Shown: piece by piece, positions 34,679-43,574 of the stretch
How positions within the stretch are numbered: the stretch's first letter is position 1
How the letters are laid out: the number at the start of each line of letters is the position of its first letter
Assembly: GCF_014642075.1 (NCBI RefSeq)
Contig: NZ_BMIK01000027.1
Location: 1-53,257 of the forward strand
DNA length: 53,257 bases
Reading direction: 5' to 3'
Origin: Parapedobacter defluvii
Lineage (GTDB): Bacteria; Bacteroidota; Bacteroidia; Sphingobacteriales; Sphingobacteriaceae
Program-made: the position numbers and the translations under genes
Notes under the pieces: generated by a model
Seen by the model: the letters and a program-made list of their open reading frames with translations, nothing else
What the model was told of the DNA's origin: nothing
Databases searched by the model: none

Positions 34679-35035
34679 TTAATAGGAAGCTAATTGCGAT
34701 AATTTCATACGGAATGGTGTAATTGTGGGTAGCATAGATAAGCTGCCATTGGACATACGGCTGCCCAAATCAATCCAATTGGGGTTGTATCTACGGATAA
34801 GGCGTTCCTTTTGCATCCGCGTAAACTTACTCAACTCTTGGAATCTTTTGAGTGCCATCTCCTCGGTGGGGAGTGATTCGTGATATACTAACCGGGAAAC
34901 TTTTGAACCGGCATCGAAACAAAAACCGGAAAGACATTCATAGCTATTCACGGCCTTATTAAGGTCGTCAGACAGTCCCACGTGTAGGCAGTTACGGTTG
35001 CAATCGGTAAGGATGTATATGTATGTATTCATCAT
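34679..35035 (-). CDS. Degenerate GIY-YIG domain protein
   Basis: The 118-residue protein keeps the fold of small GIY-YIG nucleases (start NTYIYILTD, LHVGLSDDL, and the end NPNWIDLG), but the defining residues are altered: YIY and HVG in place of GIY and YIG. The catalytic arginine position reads NKA, and the catalytic glutamate position (normally A--RE) reads ALKRF. It is probably not an active nuclease. It is divergent from a LexA-like repressor across 107 bp and may be under its control. Start ATG at 35033-35035, with a second ATG one codon later. Confidence 0.75.
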   Translation of the reverse strand: MMNTYIYILTDCNRNCLHVGLSDDLNKAVNSYECLSGFCFDAGSKVSRLVYHESLPTEEMALKRFQELSKFTRMQKERLIRRYNPNWIDLGSRMSNGSLSMLPTITPFRMKLSQLASY

Positions 35036-35142
35036 GTGAGAAAATATTAACGATTATTTTTTGTACTTGTAAGATTAATTGCTAACTTTATTGGCACAAT
35101 AATACTAATTTATTTAGTTAATACAAATTTATTTTAAATTTT

Positions 35143-35919
35143 ATGTCTACGATTGCTAATAATCTTAAATACCTCCGCAAAAAAAAGAAACTTACCCAGC
35201 AACAGTTTGCGGATGAAATGGGTATTAAACGCGCGTCTGTCGGGGCTTATGAGGAGAGTCGTGCGGAACCTAAGTACGAATTGCTAAAGAAAATTGCCGA
35301 TTTTTACGAATTGACGATGGACGAACTGGCAAACGAGACAATCAATGACAAGTGGAAACCTACCCCGCGTGGCAATGCAGCCAATGTGCGGGTGTTAAGC
35401 ATTACGGTGGACGGCGATGACCGGGAAAACATTCAATTGGTACCGGTAAAGGCAAGCGCTGGTTATCTTAATGGATATGCAGACCCTGAATATATTGCAG
35501 AACTACCTAAATTCAGTCTGCCGATGTTCCGGCAAGGTACTTATCGAGCTTTTGAAATCAAAGGAGATTCCATGCTGCCGTTGCAACCGGGAAGTGTGGT
35601 GATTGCAGAATATGTTGAGAATTGGAGCGACATAAAGCCGGGGCAAACGTATGTGGTTATTTCCCGTAATGATGGCGTCGTATACAAACGGATCGCCTTT
35701 AAATACAAGGAGGAAAAGGGGCTGAAGCTGGTGTCAGATAATAAAACATATGAGCCCTATTGGGTTCCCGCTGCCGATATTTTGGAAATATGGAAAGCCA
35801 AAGCATATATCAGTACTCAGTTGCCGGAACCCAATCCCGAGCCCACGATGGAAACATTGACGGCCATGATGGCACAAATGCAGAAAACCATCAGCAATGT
35901 GGTGGATAAACGGGAATAA
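35143..35919 (+). CDS. XRE/S24-family autocleaving repressor (LexA-like)
   Basis: The 258-residue protein joins an N-terminal XRE helix-turn-helix (residues 6-60: LRKKKKLTQQQFADEMG, ASVGAYEESRAEP) to a C-terminal S24 peptidase domain. The cleavage site Ala106-Gly107 (KASAGYL), nucleophile Ser143 (IKGDSMLP) and base Lys182 (GVVYKRI) are all present, so it should cut itself on DNA damage as LexA and CI-type repressors do. About 45 extra residues follow the S24 core (PEPNPEPTMETLTAMM). The promoter-like TTTG-N19-TAACTTTA lies about 65 bases upstream. Its regulon likely includes the divergent GIY-YIG gene. Confidence 0.9.
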   Translation: MSTIANNLKYLRKKKKLTQQQFADEMGIKRASVGAYEESRAEPKYELLKKIADFYELTMDELANETINDKWKPTPRGNAANVRVLSITVDGDDRENIQLVPVKASAGYLNGYADPEYIAELPKFSLPMFRQGTYRAFEIKGDSMLPLQPGSVVIAEYVENWSDIKPGQTYVVISRNDGVVYKRIAFKYKEEKGLKLVSDNKTYEPYWVPAADILEIWKAKAYISTQLPEPNPEPTMETLTAMMAQMQKTISNVVDKRE

Positions 35920-35960
35920 GAGGTTCCCGTGGATCACGCGAATGCATAGGCATAATGCAG

Positions 35961-36131
35961 GGGTTGGCTTGGAGATCGCTTCGGGTCTGCTTGGGTGATG
36001 AGACTGTAACGCAAATGGACTTGGTTTGGACTCCAATTGGCACGGCCAAACCAAGTCTGGTCTCAGTACATAGCAAGCGCGGTTCCATTCAGCATTGAGC
36101 ACCGAAGCGGGACACAAGCAGGGGGCAAGCC
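35961..36131. ncRNA. Highly folded non-coding segment (structured RNA or repeat element)
   Basis: Five nested complementary pairs: GGCTTG (35966-35971) with CAAGCC (36126-36131); CGCTTCGG (35977-35984) with CCGAAGCG (36102-36109); GCTTG (35989-35993) with CAAGC (36074-36078); TGAGAC (35999-36004) with GTCTCA (36060-36065); and a perfect 12-bp stem GACTTGGTTTGG (36018-36029) with CCAAACCAAGTC (36046-36057). No coding sequence of interest is seen. Strand is not clear. It fills most of the 347-bp gap between the S24 repressor and rimP. Confidence 0.5.
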
Positions 36132-36195
36132 CGTGCCAAGAGATACTGGCTTACGATTAGGTTCTGTAGATTTTTATTTTTCAAAGATTTTTACT

Positions 36196-36245
36196 TATCT
36201 TTGCATCATCTTGGAAGAGAGGGGACAGCTATCGTCCCCTTTTTT
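36196..36245 (+). promoter_or_regulatory. rimP-nusA-infB promoter and leader terminator/attenuator
   Basis: TATCTTTG (36196-36203) fits the -7 consensus. About 17 bases on, AGGGGAC (36220-36226) pairs with GTCCCCT (36234-36240) and is followed by six T residues, an intrinsic terminator inside the leader, 22 bases before the rimP ATG. This suggests that transcription of the operon is attenuated, plausibly in response to NusA. Confidence 0.65.
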
Positions 36246-36266
36246 CATGGTTTTAATTGTAAAGGA

Positions 36267-36737
36267 ATGACAACGTCCATAGAAGATCGGGTTAAGGTGC
36301 TGGTAGAGGCAAAAATTGCCGACCGGGAAGACCTGTTTTTGGTTGGGGTAAAAATGCATCCCGGCGGCCGGTTGGAAGTACTTGTGGATGGGGATGAAGG
36401 CATAGGCATACAGGAGTGTGCGGAAATCAGCCGTTATGTAGGATTTCAATTGGAAGAGGAAGATGCCATCGACCATGCCTATCGGTTGGAAGTTTCGTCG
36501 CCGGGTATCGATACACCGCTTGCTTCAATACGTCAATACAAAAAAAATACAGGCAGGAATGTGCAAGTTGTATTGAACGATGGAACAATAAAGGAAGGGA
36601 CGTTGTTGGAAGTTACGGATGAGCACATTACCATAAGGGAAAAAATAAAGGAAAAGGGGAAGAAGGCTGTCGAACACCAAAGCACAATCCCATTTGGAAG
36701 TATTAAGACAACTAAGGTGTTAATTTCATTTAAATAA
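36267..36737 (+). CDS. rimP: Ribosome maturation factor RimP
   Basis: Helps assemble the 30S subunit. The 156-residue product has the N-terminal domain with LEVLVDGDEGIGIQECAEISR, the family motif YRLEVSSPGIDTPL, and the C-terminal SH3-like part (GTLLEVTDEHITI). The ATG at 36267 is chosen because homology starts there and a terminator hairpin lies just upstream. nusA follows after 1 base. Order rimP-nusA-infB is the classic operon. Confidence 0.93.
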   Translation: MTTSIEDRVKVLVEAKIADREDLFLVGVKMHPGGRLEVLVDGDEGIGIQECAEISRYVGFQLEEEDAIDHAYRLEVSSPGIDTPLASIRQYKKNTGRNVQVVLNDGTIKEGTLLEVTDEHITIREKIKEKGKKAVEHQSTIPFGSIKTTKVLISFK

Positions 36738-36738
36738 A

Positions 36739-37977
36739 ATGAGCAATAATATTAATTTGATTGACTCTTTTCAGGAATTCAAAGAGTTCAAAAACATCGA
36801 TCGGCCTACCGTTATCAGTGTGCTGGAAGAAGTTTTCCGCAGCATGATACGCAGAAAATACGGAACCGATGAAAATTGCGACGTCATCGTCAACCCAGAT
36901 AATGGTGACTTGGAGATTTGGCGTACACGGGTTGTGGTAGAAGACGGCTTTTCGGAAGATGACGACCTGGAAATTGAGTTGGCTGATGCCCGTAAATACG
37001 ATCCCGATCTGGAAGTAGGGGACGATTACATCGAAGAAATTACGCTGGAAAGCTTTGGTCGCCGGGCTATTTTAGCCGCGCGCCAAACCTTGGTCTCAAA
37101 GATCCTGGAATTGGAGAAAGATGAAGTATTCAAAAAGTATAAAGATCGGGAAGGGGAGCTGATTACCGGTGAGGTTTACCAGATTTGGAAAAAGGAGACG
37201 CTGGTATTGGACGATGACGGGAATGAGTTAATTCTACCTAAAACGGAACAGATCCCGGCGGATTATTTCAAAAAAGGAGATAGCATCCGGGCGGTAGTTC
37301 ATAAAGTGGAAATGGTGAATGCCAACCCGCGGATTATTATATCACGCACAGCTCCTGAGTTTTTACAGCGTTTATTTGAATTGGAAGTTCCCGAAATATT
37401 TGACGGGTTGATTACCATCCGGAAAATCGTGCGGGAACCGGGTGAACGGGCAAAAGTAGCGGTGGAGTCATATGACGACCGCATTGATCCAGTAGGAGCG
37501 TGTGTGGGTATGAAGGGATCGCGTATCCACGGCATTGTCCGTGAGCTGAGAAATGAGAATATCGATGTGATCAATTATACAAATAATACCCAACTGTATA
37601 TACAACGGGCGTTGAGCCCTGCCCGCATCGGTTCAATCAAATTGGACGAAGAACACAAAACGGCTGCGGTATACCTCAAATCTGATCAGGTTTCGCTGGC
37701 AATTGGCCGCGGAGGACATAACATTAAACTTGCAGGTAAGCTGACCGGTTATGAAATTGATGTGTACCGCGAAGCCGAGGAGGTGGAAGAAGACGTGGAT
37801 ATTGAAGAATTTGCAGATGAAATCGACGGCTGGATCATCGATGAATTGAAGCGCGTTGGTTTGGACACCGCTAAATCTGTATTGGCGCTCTCTGTAGACG
37901 ATTTGGTGAGGCGTACGGATCTGGAGGAAAATACGATCCATGAGATCATTCAAGTCCTGCAAGCTGAATTTGAATAA
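36739..37977 (+). CDS. nusA: Transcription termination/antitermination protein NusA
   Basis: Binds RNA polymerase and nascent RNA, affecting pausing, termination and antitermination. The 412-residue protein has the N-terminal polymerase-binding domain (residues 1-130), an S1 domain (about 135-200, GELITGEVYQIWKKET), two KH domains (about 200-350, including DPVGACVGMKGSRI and VSLAIGRGGHNIKLAGKLTG), and a short acidic, helix-hairpin-helix C-terminus. Length is typical for Bacteroidota. It sits between rimP and infB. Confidence 0.96.
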   Translation: MSNNINLIDSFQEFKEFKNIDRPTVISVLEEVFRSMIRRKYGTDENCDVIVNPDNGDLEIWRTRVVVEDGFSEDDDLEIELADARKYDPDLEVGDDYIEEITLESFGRRAILAARQTLVSKILELEKDEVFKKYKDREGELITGEVYQIWKKETLVLDDDGNELILPKTEQIPADYFKKGDSIRAVVHKVEMVNANPRIIISRTAPEFLQRLFELEVPEIFDGLITIRKIVREPGERAKVAVESYDDRIDPVGACVGMKGSRIHGIVRELRNENIDVINYTNNTQLYIQRALSPARIGSIKLDEEHKTAAVYLKSDQVSLAIGRGGHNIKLAGKLTGYEIDVYREAEEVEEDVDIEEFADEIDGWIIDELKRVGLDTAKSVLALSVDDLVRRTDLEENTIHEIIQVLQAEFE

Positions 37978-37997
37978 TAGGATGCTTTTTTAATTAA

Positions 37998-38030
37998 TTG
38001 CCAATAAACGCATAAAAAAGTATACTTTTG
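37998..38030 (+). promoter_or_regulatory. Internal promoter before infB
   Basis: TACTTTTG (38023-38030) with TTG (37998-38000) 22 bases upstream lies in the 85-bp nusA-infB gap, 33 bases before the infB start. It could give infB expression independent of the rimP leader attenuator. Confidence 0.5.
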
Positions 38031-38062
38031 TAATCGACACAATAAGGAGATAAATAAATTAG

Positions 38063-40957
38063 ATGTCAGAAGGAAAGAGCATAACATTGCTGAAAGCAGC
38101 AAAAGAGTTGAACATTGGTATTGGTACGGCTGTTGATTTTCTGGTTAAAAACGGTTACGATGTTGAACCCAAACCCGGAACCAAGTTGGACAGCGATACT
38201 TACGATGTTCTTCTACGGGAATTTCAGGGGGATAAAATCGTGAAGGAAGAGGCCAACCAGATTATCATTGGCAAAATCCGCCGTGAGGAATCCCCTGCTG
38301 AGCCTGTTATGCCCAAACCGCAACGAGATAACGACACTGAGGAGATTTTGATTAAGAATACAGGTGCATTTACGCCGGATCTCCGTCAAGCGGCTGAACC
38401 GGAGAAACCCCGGGAAAAAGAGCCTGAAAAAACCGACGAGAAGCCACACGTATCCGGGATGAAAATTGTCGGTAAGATCGATTTAGATAACCTGCGGGGA
38501 GGAAGACCCCAAAAGGATACTCCAAAGGAAATTAAAGAAGAAGAAACGCCGCAGGAACCTGTTCAAAAAGCAGACGAGCCCGAGGTGAAAAAAGAGCCCG
38601 TAGCAGACCAACAATCACCGAAGGCACCCGAGGCTCCTCACGAAGAGAAAGAAGTGGAAGCCAGCAAACCTGTCGTAGAAGAAAAGCAAAGGGAGCCCGA
38701 AGTGTCGAAAGCGGCACCCCAAATAACCACTCCGCAGCCTGCAAAGGAGCAGACCCCCGAGCCACAGAACGAGGTAATCCGGGCACGTGCTCAGCGTTTG
38801 GCAGGACCGAACGTAGTGGGACGTATTGATTTGGCAGCTCATCAACCCAAAGAAAAGCCGGTTGCTTCTTCTTCGAGTTCATCGGGTGTTGCAGCGCATG
38901 ACCACAAGCGTAAGCGTAAGCGCAAGGATAAAGCGAACATGCCCCAACGCCCGGGAACTAATGTGCCTGCACAAGGGGGTGGTAAGGGGCGCCCGGATTT
39001 CAAGGGCAAACCCAGGCATGCAACGGAAACGAGGGAAGAGCCATCTGAAAAGGAAATCCAAGATCAAATAAAAGCTACACTTGCGCGCCTTAGCGGAGCG
39101 GGTAAATCGGGTAAGTTTGCCCAACGTGCGAAACTACGCCGTCAAAAAAGGGACGACATTGCGCACTCAGCGGAAGAAGCTGCGTTGGAACAAGAGGCAT
39201 TGTCCAAGATACTCAAGGTAACCGAGTTTGTGACGGCAAATGACCTGGCTAATATGATGGGGGTGCCTGTAACTCAGATCATTGCAACCTGTATGAGTTT
39301 AGGTCTGTTTGTATCCATCAATCAACGGTTGGATGCAGAAACCATTGCCATTGTAGCGGATGAATTTGGTTATGAAATCGAATTTGTTAAACCGGAAGAT
39401 GAAGAAAATACAGAACTTGAAGAGCCCGATAATCTAGCTAACCTAATTCCCCGGGCACCGATCGTGACCGTTATGGGACACGTGGATCATGGTAAGACCT
39501 CGTTGCTTGACTATGTTCGGAAAGCCAATGTAATAGCCGGCGAAGCAGGTGGAATTACGCAACACATCGGAGCTTACGAAGTAACACTTGATGACGGGCG
39601 GAAGATTACCTTCTTGGATACACCTGGGCACGAAGCGTTTACTGCCATGCGAGCCCGCGGTGCACAGGTAACGGATATTGCCATTATCGTGATCGCAGCA
39701 GACGATGCTGTGATGCCGCAGACCCGGGAGGCAATTAACCATGCGCAAGCAGCCGGTGTTCCGATTGTGTTTGCATTTACGAAGATTGATAAGCCGGGTG
39801 CCAACGCCGATAGAATCCGCGAGCAGCTTTCAGCCATGAATATTTTGGTAGAAGATTGGGGAGGCAAGTACCAATGCCAGGAAATATCCGGTAAAACGGG
39901 TCAGAACGTAGACCTGCTGCTTGAAAAAGTACTGCTCGAGGCAGAATTGCTCGAATTGAAGGCAGATCCGAAGAAGCGTGCCGTAGGATCTGTTATCGAG
40001 GCCAGCCTTGATAAAGGGCGGGGTATCGTTACTACCGTATTGATTCTGTCGGGATCACTTCGGGTGGGAGCACCTATATTGGCAGGTTCTCACAGCGGGA
40101 AAGTGAAAGCTTTATATAACGAACGTGGACAGAAAGTAACGGAAGCAGGCCCATCAACTCCTGTGCAGATACTGGGTATGTCAGGCGCACCCACGGCAGG
40201 GGATAAGTTTTACGAGATGGAAAGCGAAGCAGAAGCACGGCAGGTTGCCAATAAGCGGCTGCAGCTGCAACGTGAGCAGGGATTGCGTACACAGAAGCAT
40301 ATTACACTAGATGAAATAGGTAGACGGTTGGCGATCGGAAACTTTAAGGAACTGAATGTAATTGTTAAGGGAGACGTGGACGGTTCCATCGAAGCGTTGT
40401 CTGACTCCCTACTCAAACTTTCGACCGAGGAAATCCAGGTGAATGTTATCCATAAGTCCGTGGGACAGATTTCGGAGTCCGATGTACTGTTGGCTTCTGC
40501 TTCCGATGCAATTATCATCGGCTTCCAGGTAAGACCTTCTACCGGTGCCCGCAAACTGGCCGAACACGAACAGATTGACATCCGCTTGTATTCGATTATC
40601 TACGATGCCATTGAAGAGGTGAAAGCGGCCATGGAAGGAATGTTAGAGCCGAAATATGAGGAAAAAATTGTGGCTAACGTGGAAATCCGTGAAACCTTCA
40701 AAATCAGTAAGGTGGGAACCATCGCTGGGTGTATGGTGTTGGATGGAAAAATTAACCGGAATCATAACATTCGGATTATCCGTGATGGAGTAGTGGTACA
40801 CACCGGACAGCTGGCTTCACTGAAACGATTCAAAGATGATGTGAAAGAAGTATCCACAGGTTATGAATGCGGATTAAATATTCAGAATTTCAACGATATA
40901 AAAGTTGGAGATATCATAGAGGCTTACGAACAGGTTGAAGTAAAACGTAAGCTCTAA
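38063..40957 (+). CDS. infB: Translation initiation factor IF-2
   Basis: GTPase that brings initiator tRNA to the ribosome. The 964-residue protein starts with the IF2-N domain ([19 protein letters not shown]). A long, low-complexity Pro/Glu/Lys linker (residues about 70-360) follows, with a second IF2-N-like segment near 385-435. The G domain starts at about 465: P-loop GHVDHGKTS (472-480), [16 protein letters not shown], and TKIDK. Domains II to IV follow, ending in the initiator-tRNA-binding C-terminal barrel. Complete; the last gene of the operon, followed by a strong terminator. Confidence 0.97.
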   Translation: MSEGKSITLLKAAKELNIGIGTAVDFLVKNGYDVEPKPGTKLDSDTYDVLLREFQGDKIVKEEANQIIIGKIRREESPAEPVMPKPQRDNDTEEILIKNTGAFTPDLRQAAEPEKPREKEPEKTDEKPHVSGMKIVGKIDLDNLRGGRPQKDTPKEIKEEETPQEPVQKADEPEVKKEPVADQQSPKAPEAPHEEKEVEASKPVVEEKQREPEVSKAAPQITTPQPAKEQTPEPQNEVIRARAQRLAGPNVVGRIDLAAHQPKEKPVASSSSSSGVAAHDHKRKRKRKDKANMPQRPGTNVPAQGGGKGRPDFKGKPRHATETREEPSEKEIQDQIKATLARLSGAGKSGKFAQRAKLRRQKRDDIAHSAEEAALEQEALSKILKVTEFVTANDLANMMGVPVTQIIATCMSLGLFVSINQRLDAETIAIVADEFGYEIEFVKPEDEENTELEEPDNLANLIPRAPIVTVMGHVDHGKTSLLDYVRKANVIAGEAGGITQHIGAYEVTLDDGRKITFLDTPGHEAFTAMRARGAQVTDIAIIVIAADDAVMPQTREAINHAQAAGVPIVFAFTKIDKPGANADRIREQLSAMNILVEDWGGKYQCQEISGKTGQNVDLLLEKVLLEAELLELKADPKKRAVGSVIEASLDKGRGIVTTVLILSGSLRVGAPILAGSHSGKVKALYNERGQKVTEAGPSTPVQILGMSGAPTAGDKFYEMESEAEARQVANKRLQLQREQGLRTQKHITLDEIGRRLAIGNFKELNVIVKGDVDGSIEALSDSLLKLSTEEIQVNVIHKSVGQISESDVLLASASDAIIIGFQVRPSTGARKLAEHEQIDIRLYSIIYDAIEEVKAAMEGMLEPKYEEKIVANVEIRETFKISKVGTIAGCMVLDGKINRNHNIRIIRDGVVVHTGQLASLKRFKDDVKEVSTGYECGLNIQNFNDIKVGDIIEAYEQVEVKRKL

Positions 40958-40993
40958 GGTAGCCTCCAATTTGCGGAGGAAATAGCATTGATT

Positions 40994-41037
40994 AGCGTTG
41001 CTCGTGCCAAACCCGGCGTCAAGAGCAACGCTTTTTT
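40994..41037 (+). terminator. Terminator of the rimP-nusA-infB operon
   Basis: AGCGTTGCTC (40994-41003) pairs perfectly with GAGCAACGCT (41023-41032) around a 19-base loop and is followed by six T residues. Confidence 0.88.
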
Positions 41038-41104
41038 GTTGGAAGACGTGTGGATTTCCCAACGCAGATCAAAAAAAGTTTTCCACATGAAATTACCCTT
41101 CATA

Positions 41105-41119
41105 GTGTAATATTTACAC
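41105..41119. promoter_or_regulatory. Palindromic operator candidate upstream of the sugar-oxidation cluster
   Basis: GTGTAA-TAT-TTACAC is a perfect 6-bp inverted repeat with a 3-base centre, 144 bp before the first gene of the cluster. It resembles a dimeric repressor site. No regulator gene is adjacent. Apart from it, the stretch from 41038 to 41262 shows no gene. Confidence 0.4.
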
Positions 41120-41262
41120 GATATGTGTGTTTTTTAGGGATAGCGCAACTCCATCTTATGATGAATTGCCTATTGGAAACCGTCAAAAAACAGCCAAACA
41201 TTTTGCATTTAAACAAAAAGGCACTAAATTCAGCCACCAATTTTTGATTGATTATAGCTGAA

Positions 41263-42225
41263 ATGTCTGTTAAATCCTTATTTTTCGCTAGTCTGTTTTT
41301 GACAAGCAATGTAGTAGCTCAGGAAGATTTTAAACCGTATACGCAACAAGTTGAAGGCACTTCGCTTAGTTTTACCATGGAGGCAATTCCCGGAGGGGAA
41401 TTCTCAATGGGCAGCCAGCAAGGAAATCCGGACGAGCAGCCGGTGCATCAGGTAAAGGTTTCCCCTTTTTGGATGGGAACGTATGAGGTTACATGGAACT
41501 TGTTTGAACCCTTTGTATATAAAGATTTCGAGCGGGTGCAGAGCGGAGGAAATGTTCCTTCGGAAGTTGATGCAGTTACCCGTCCCACCAAACCGTATTT
41601 GGATATGACATTTGGTATGGGAAAAGATGGGCATCCCGCATTGGCAATGACTCAATACAATGCGATCCAATTCTGTAAGTGGTTGTATGTACGTACCGGC
41701 GTGTTTTACCGGCTACCTACGGAAGCCGAATGGGAATATGCCTGCCGCGCAGGAACTAATACCGCGTATTATTTTGGTGATGACGCCTCACATTTGGATG
41801 AATATGCCTGGTATAAGGACAACAGCGGGGGTAAAACCCATGAGGTAGGACAAAAAAAACCGAATGCGTGGGGACTTTATGATATGCACGGAAATGTGGC
41901 TGAATGGACATACGATCAATACATTGAAGATTTTTACCGGCAATTTGATGGGAAAGTTGCAGACAATCCGGTTGCCATCCCTGAAAAACTGTACCCGCAT
42001 ACCATCCGGGGAGGCTCATTCGAAGATGGGGCTAAAGACCTACGGTCTGCATCGCGTCTGCCTTCCGACCCCTTTTGGAAGCAGTTAGATCCGCAAATTC
42101 CCAAGAGCAATTGGTGGTTTCCAGAGGCTCCTTTTATAGGCATCCGCCTGGTACGTCCGCTGAATCCACCGTCAGAAGCCGAAATCATGGCTTACTACGA
42201 CAAGGCACCGATAGAAGATTATTGA
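41263..42225 (+). CDS. SUMF1/formylglycine-generating-enzyme-fold protein, exported, without catalytic cysteines
   Basis: The 320-residue protein has a signal peptide (SLFFASLFLTSNVVAQ) and a SUMF1/FGE fold: PGGEFSMGSQQGNPDEQPVHQV, FWMGTYEVTWNLF, RLPTEAEWEYACRAGT, WGLYDMHGNVAEWT and RGGSFEDGAKDLRSASR. The two cysteines that FGE uses to oxidise sulfatases would lie in this last region and are absent, so it is not expected to make formylglycine. Such proteins often bind partners or sugars. The ATG at 41263 gives a normal signal peptide. It begins the seven-gene sugar oxidation cluster. Confidence 0.85.
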   Translation: MSVKSLFFASLFLTSNVVAQEDFKPYTQQVEGTSLSFTMEAIPGGEFSMGSQQGNPDEQPVHQVKVSPFWMGTYEVTWNLFEPFVYKDFERVQSGGNVPSEVDAVTRPTKPYLDMTFGMGKDGHPALAMTQYNAIQFCKWLYVRTGVFYRLPTEAEWEYACRAGTNTAYYFGDDASHLDEYAWYKDNSGGKTHEVGQKKPNAWGLYDMHGNVAEWTYDQYIEDFYRQFDGKVADNPVAIPEKLYPHTIRGGSFEDGAKDLRSASRLPSDPFWKQLDPQIPKSNWWFPEAPFIGIRLVRPLNPPSEAEIMAYYDKAPIEDY

Positions 42226-42254
42226 TTTTTAACCATAGATAAACGAAAACAGAG

Positions 42255-43574
42255 ATGGATACAAAAACCGTAGGCGGGCAACGCCGGGAATTTCTAAAAA
42301 CCTCGGCTGTATTGGCTGGTGGTGCAATGCTTAGTGGAATACCGTTCGTAGGGGCACATGCAAGTGTAGACGATACGATTAAAGTCGTACTTATAGGATG
42401 CGGGGGGCGCGGCACCGGTGCAGCGTTTGACGCCATTGCCTCTGGAGCTAATATCAAGATAGTTGCACTTGCAGACGCGTTCAGGGACCGGCTGGATGAA
42501 GCATACACGAAGCTATCGGAGCGCCACTCGGACAAACTGGACGTGCCGGAAGATCACAAATTCGTGGGTTTTGATGCGTATCAAAAGGCAATTCCATTGG
42601 CAGATGTGGTTATCCTGGCTACTTCTCCCGGATTCCGGCCCATTCATTTTGAAGAAGCGGTGCGGCAGGGAAAACATATTTTCATGGAAAAACCCGTCGC
42701 TACCGATATACCCGGTATACGGAGGGTGTTAAAAGCGGCAGAAGAAGCAAAACGTAAAAAACTTAATGTGGTAGTTGGGTTGCAACGCCGCTATCAGGCT
42801 AATTACCGCGAGGCGATAAAGCGCATACAGGATGGTGCCCTCGGCGATATTGTATCGGGGCAGGTTTACTGGAACAGCGGTGGGGTATGGGTACGTCCAC
42901 GTACACCTCAGCAAACTGAAATGGAATACCAGATGCGTAATTGGTATTATTTCAACTGGCTTTGCGGAGATCATATCGTTGAGCAGCACGTGCATAATAT
43001 TGATGTAGCCAATTGGGTCAAAGGAAGCTATCCGGTATCTATCCAAGGTACCGGTAGCAGGGCATGGCGGACGGGCAAAGACCATGGAGAAATTTACGAT
43101 AATCATGCCGTTGAACTTACATATGCCGATGGTTCGGTTATATACAGCCAGTGCCGGCATTTTGAGGGGACATCCAACCGTGTGGATGAAACGTTCCAGG
43201 GCACCAAAGGGCGGATATACTTGTCGGCAGCAAACGATGCCATCCTGTGGGATGCAAAGGGCAATGAGCTGTATAACCATCCTAAACGAGGTAATGCAAA
43301 TCCGTACCAACATGAACACGTTGAACTGTTTGATGCCATTACAAAGGGAGAATACAAATTTGACAACGCAGAATACGGTGCCTATAGCACACTTACGGGA
43401 ATTATTGGCAGATTGGCTACTTATTCCGGTCAGGTTATCAAATGGGAGGATGCACTGAAATCCAATGTAGATTTAATGCCTGAACGTTTTGCTTGGGATG
43501 CGTTGCCAAAGGTGCTACCGGATGAAAATGGATTATATCCCTATGCAATACCTGGGCAAACAGTGGTATTGTAG
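42255..43574 (+). CDS. Gfo/Idh/MocA family oxidoreductase with Tat signal
   Basis: The 439-residue protein starts with a twin-arginine signal (QRREFLKTSAVLAGGAML), so it is exported folded with its cofactor. The Rossmann motif VVLIGCGGRGTGAAF (NAD(P) binding) and the EKPVATDIPGIR motif with its lysine are those of the Gfo/Idh/MocA family. The C-terminal half has the substrate domain (HNIDVANWVKGSYP). In Bacteroidota such enzymes often act on keto-sugars or open glycosides by redox-assisted elimination. The stop overlaps the GTG start of apbE (TAGTG). Confidence 0.9.
   Translation: MDTKTVGGQRREFLKTSAVLAGGAMLSGIPFVGAHASVDDTIKVVLIGCGGRGTGAAFDAIASGANIKIVALADAFRDRLDEAYTKLSERHSDKLDVPEDHKFVGFDAYQKAIPLADVVILATSPGFRPIHFEEAVRQGKHIFMEKPVATDIPGIRRVLKAAEEAKRKKLNVVVGLQRRYQANYREAIKRIQDGALGDIVSGQVYWNSGGVWVRPRTPQQTEMEYQMRNWYYFNWLCGDHIVEQHVHNIDVANWVKGSYPVSIQGTGSRAWRTGKDHGEIYDNHAVELTYADGSVIYSQCRHFEGTSNRVDETFQGTKGRIYLSAANDAILWDAKGNELYNHPKRGNANPYQHEHVELFDAITKGEYKFDNAEYGAYSTLTGIIGRLATYSGQVIKWEDALKSNVDLMPERFAWDALPKVLPDENGLYPYAIPGQTVVL

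Noticed and set aside
36037-36270. Open frame of 77 codons upstream of rimP
   Set aside because: It spans the folded segment, the rimP promoter and the leader terminator, has no recognisable domain, and the opposite strand is equally open; it is a by-product of the structured DNA.
41263-42225. Active sulfatase-maturing formylglycine enzyme
   Set aside because: No cysteines at the catalytic positions and no sulfatase gene in the window.
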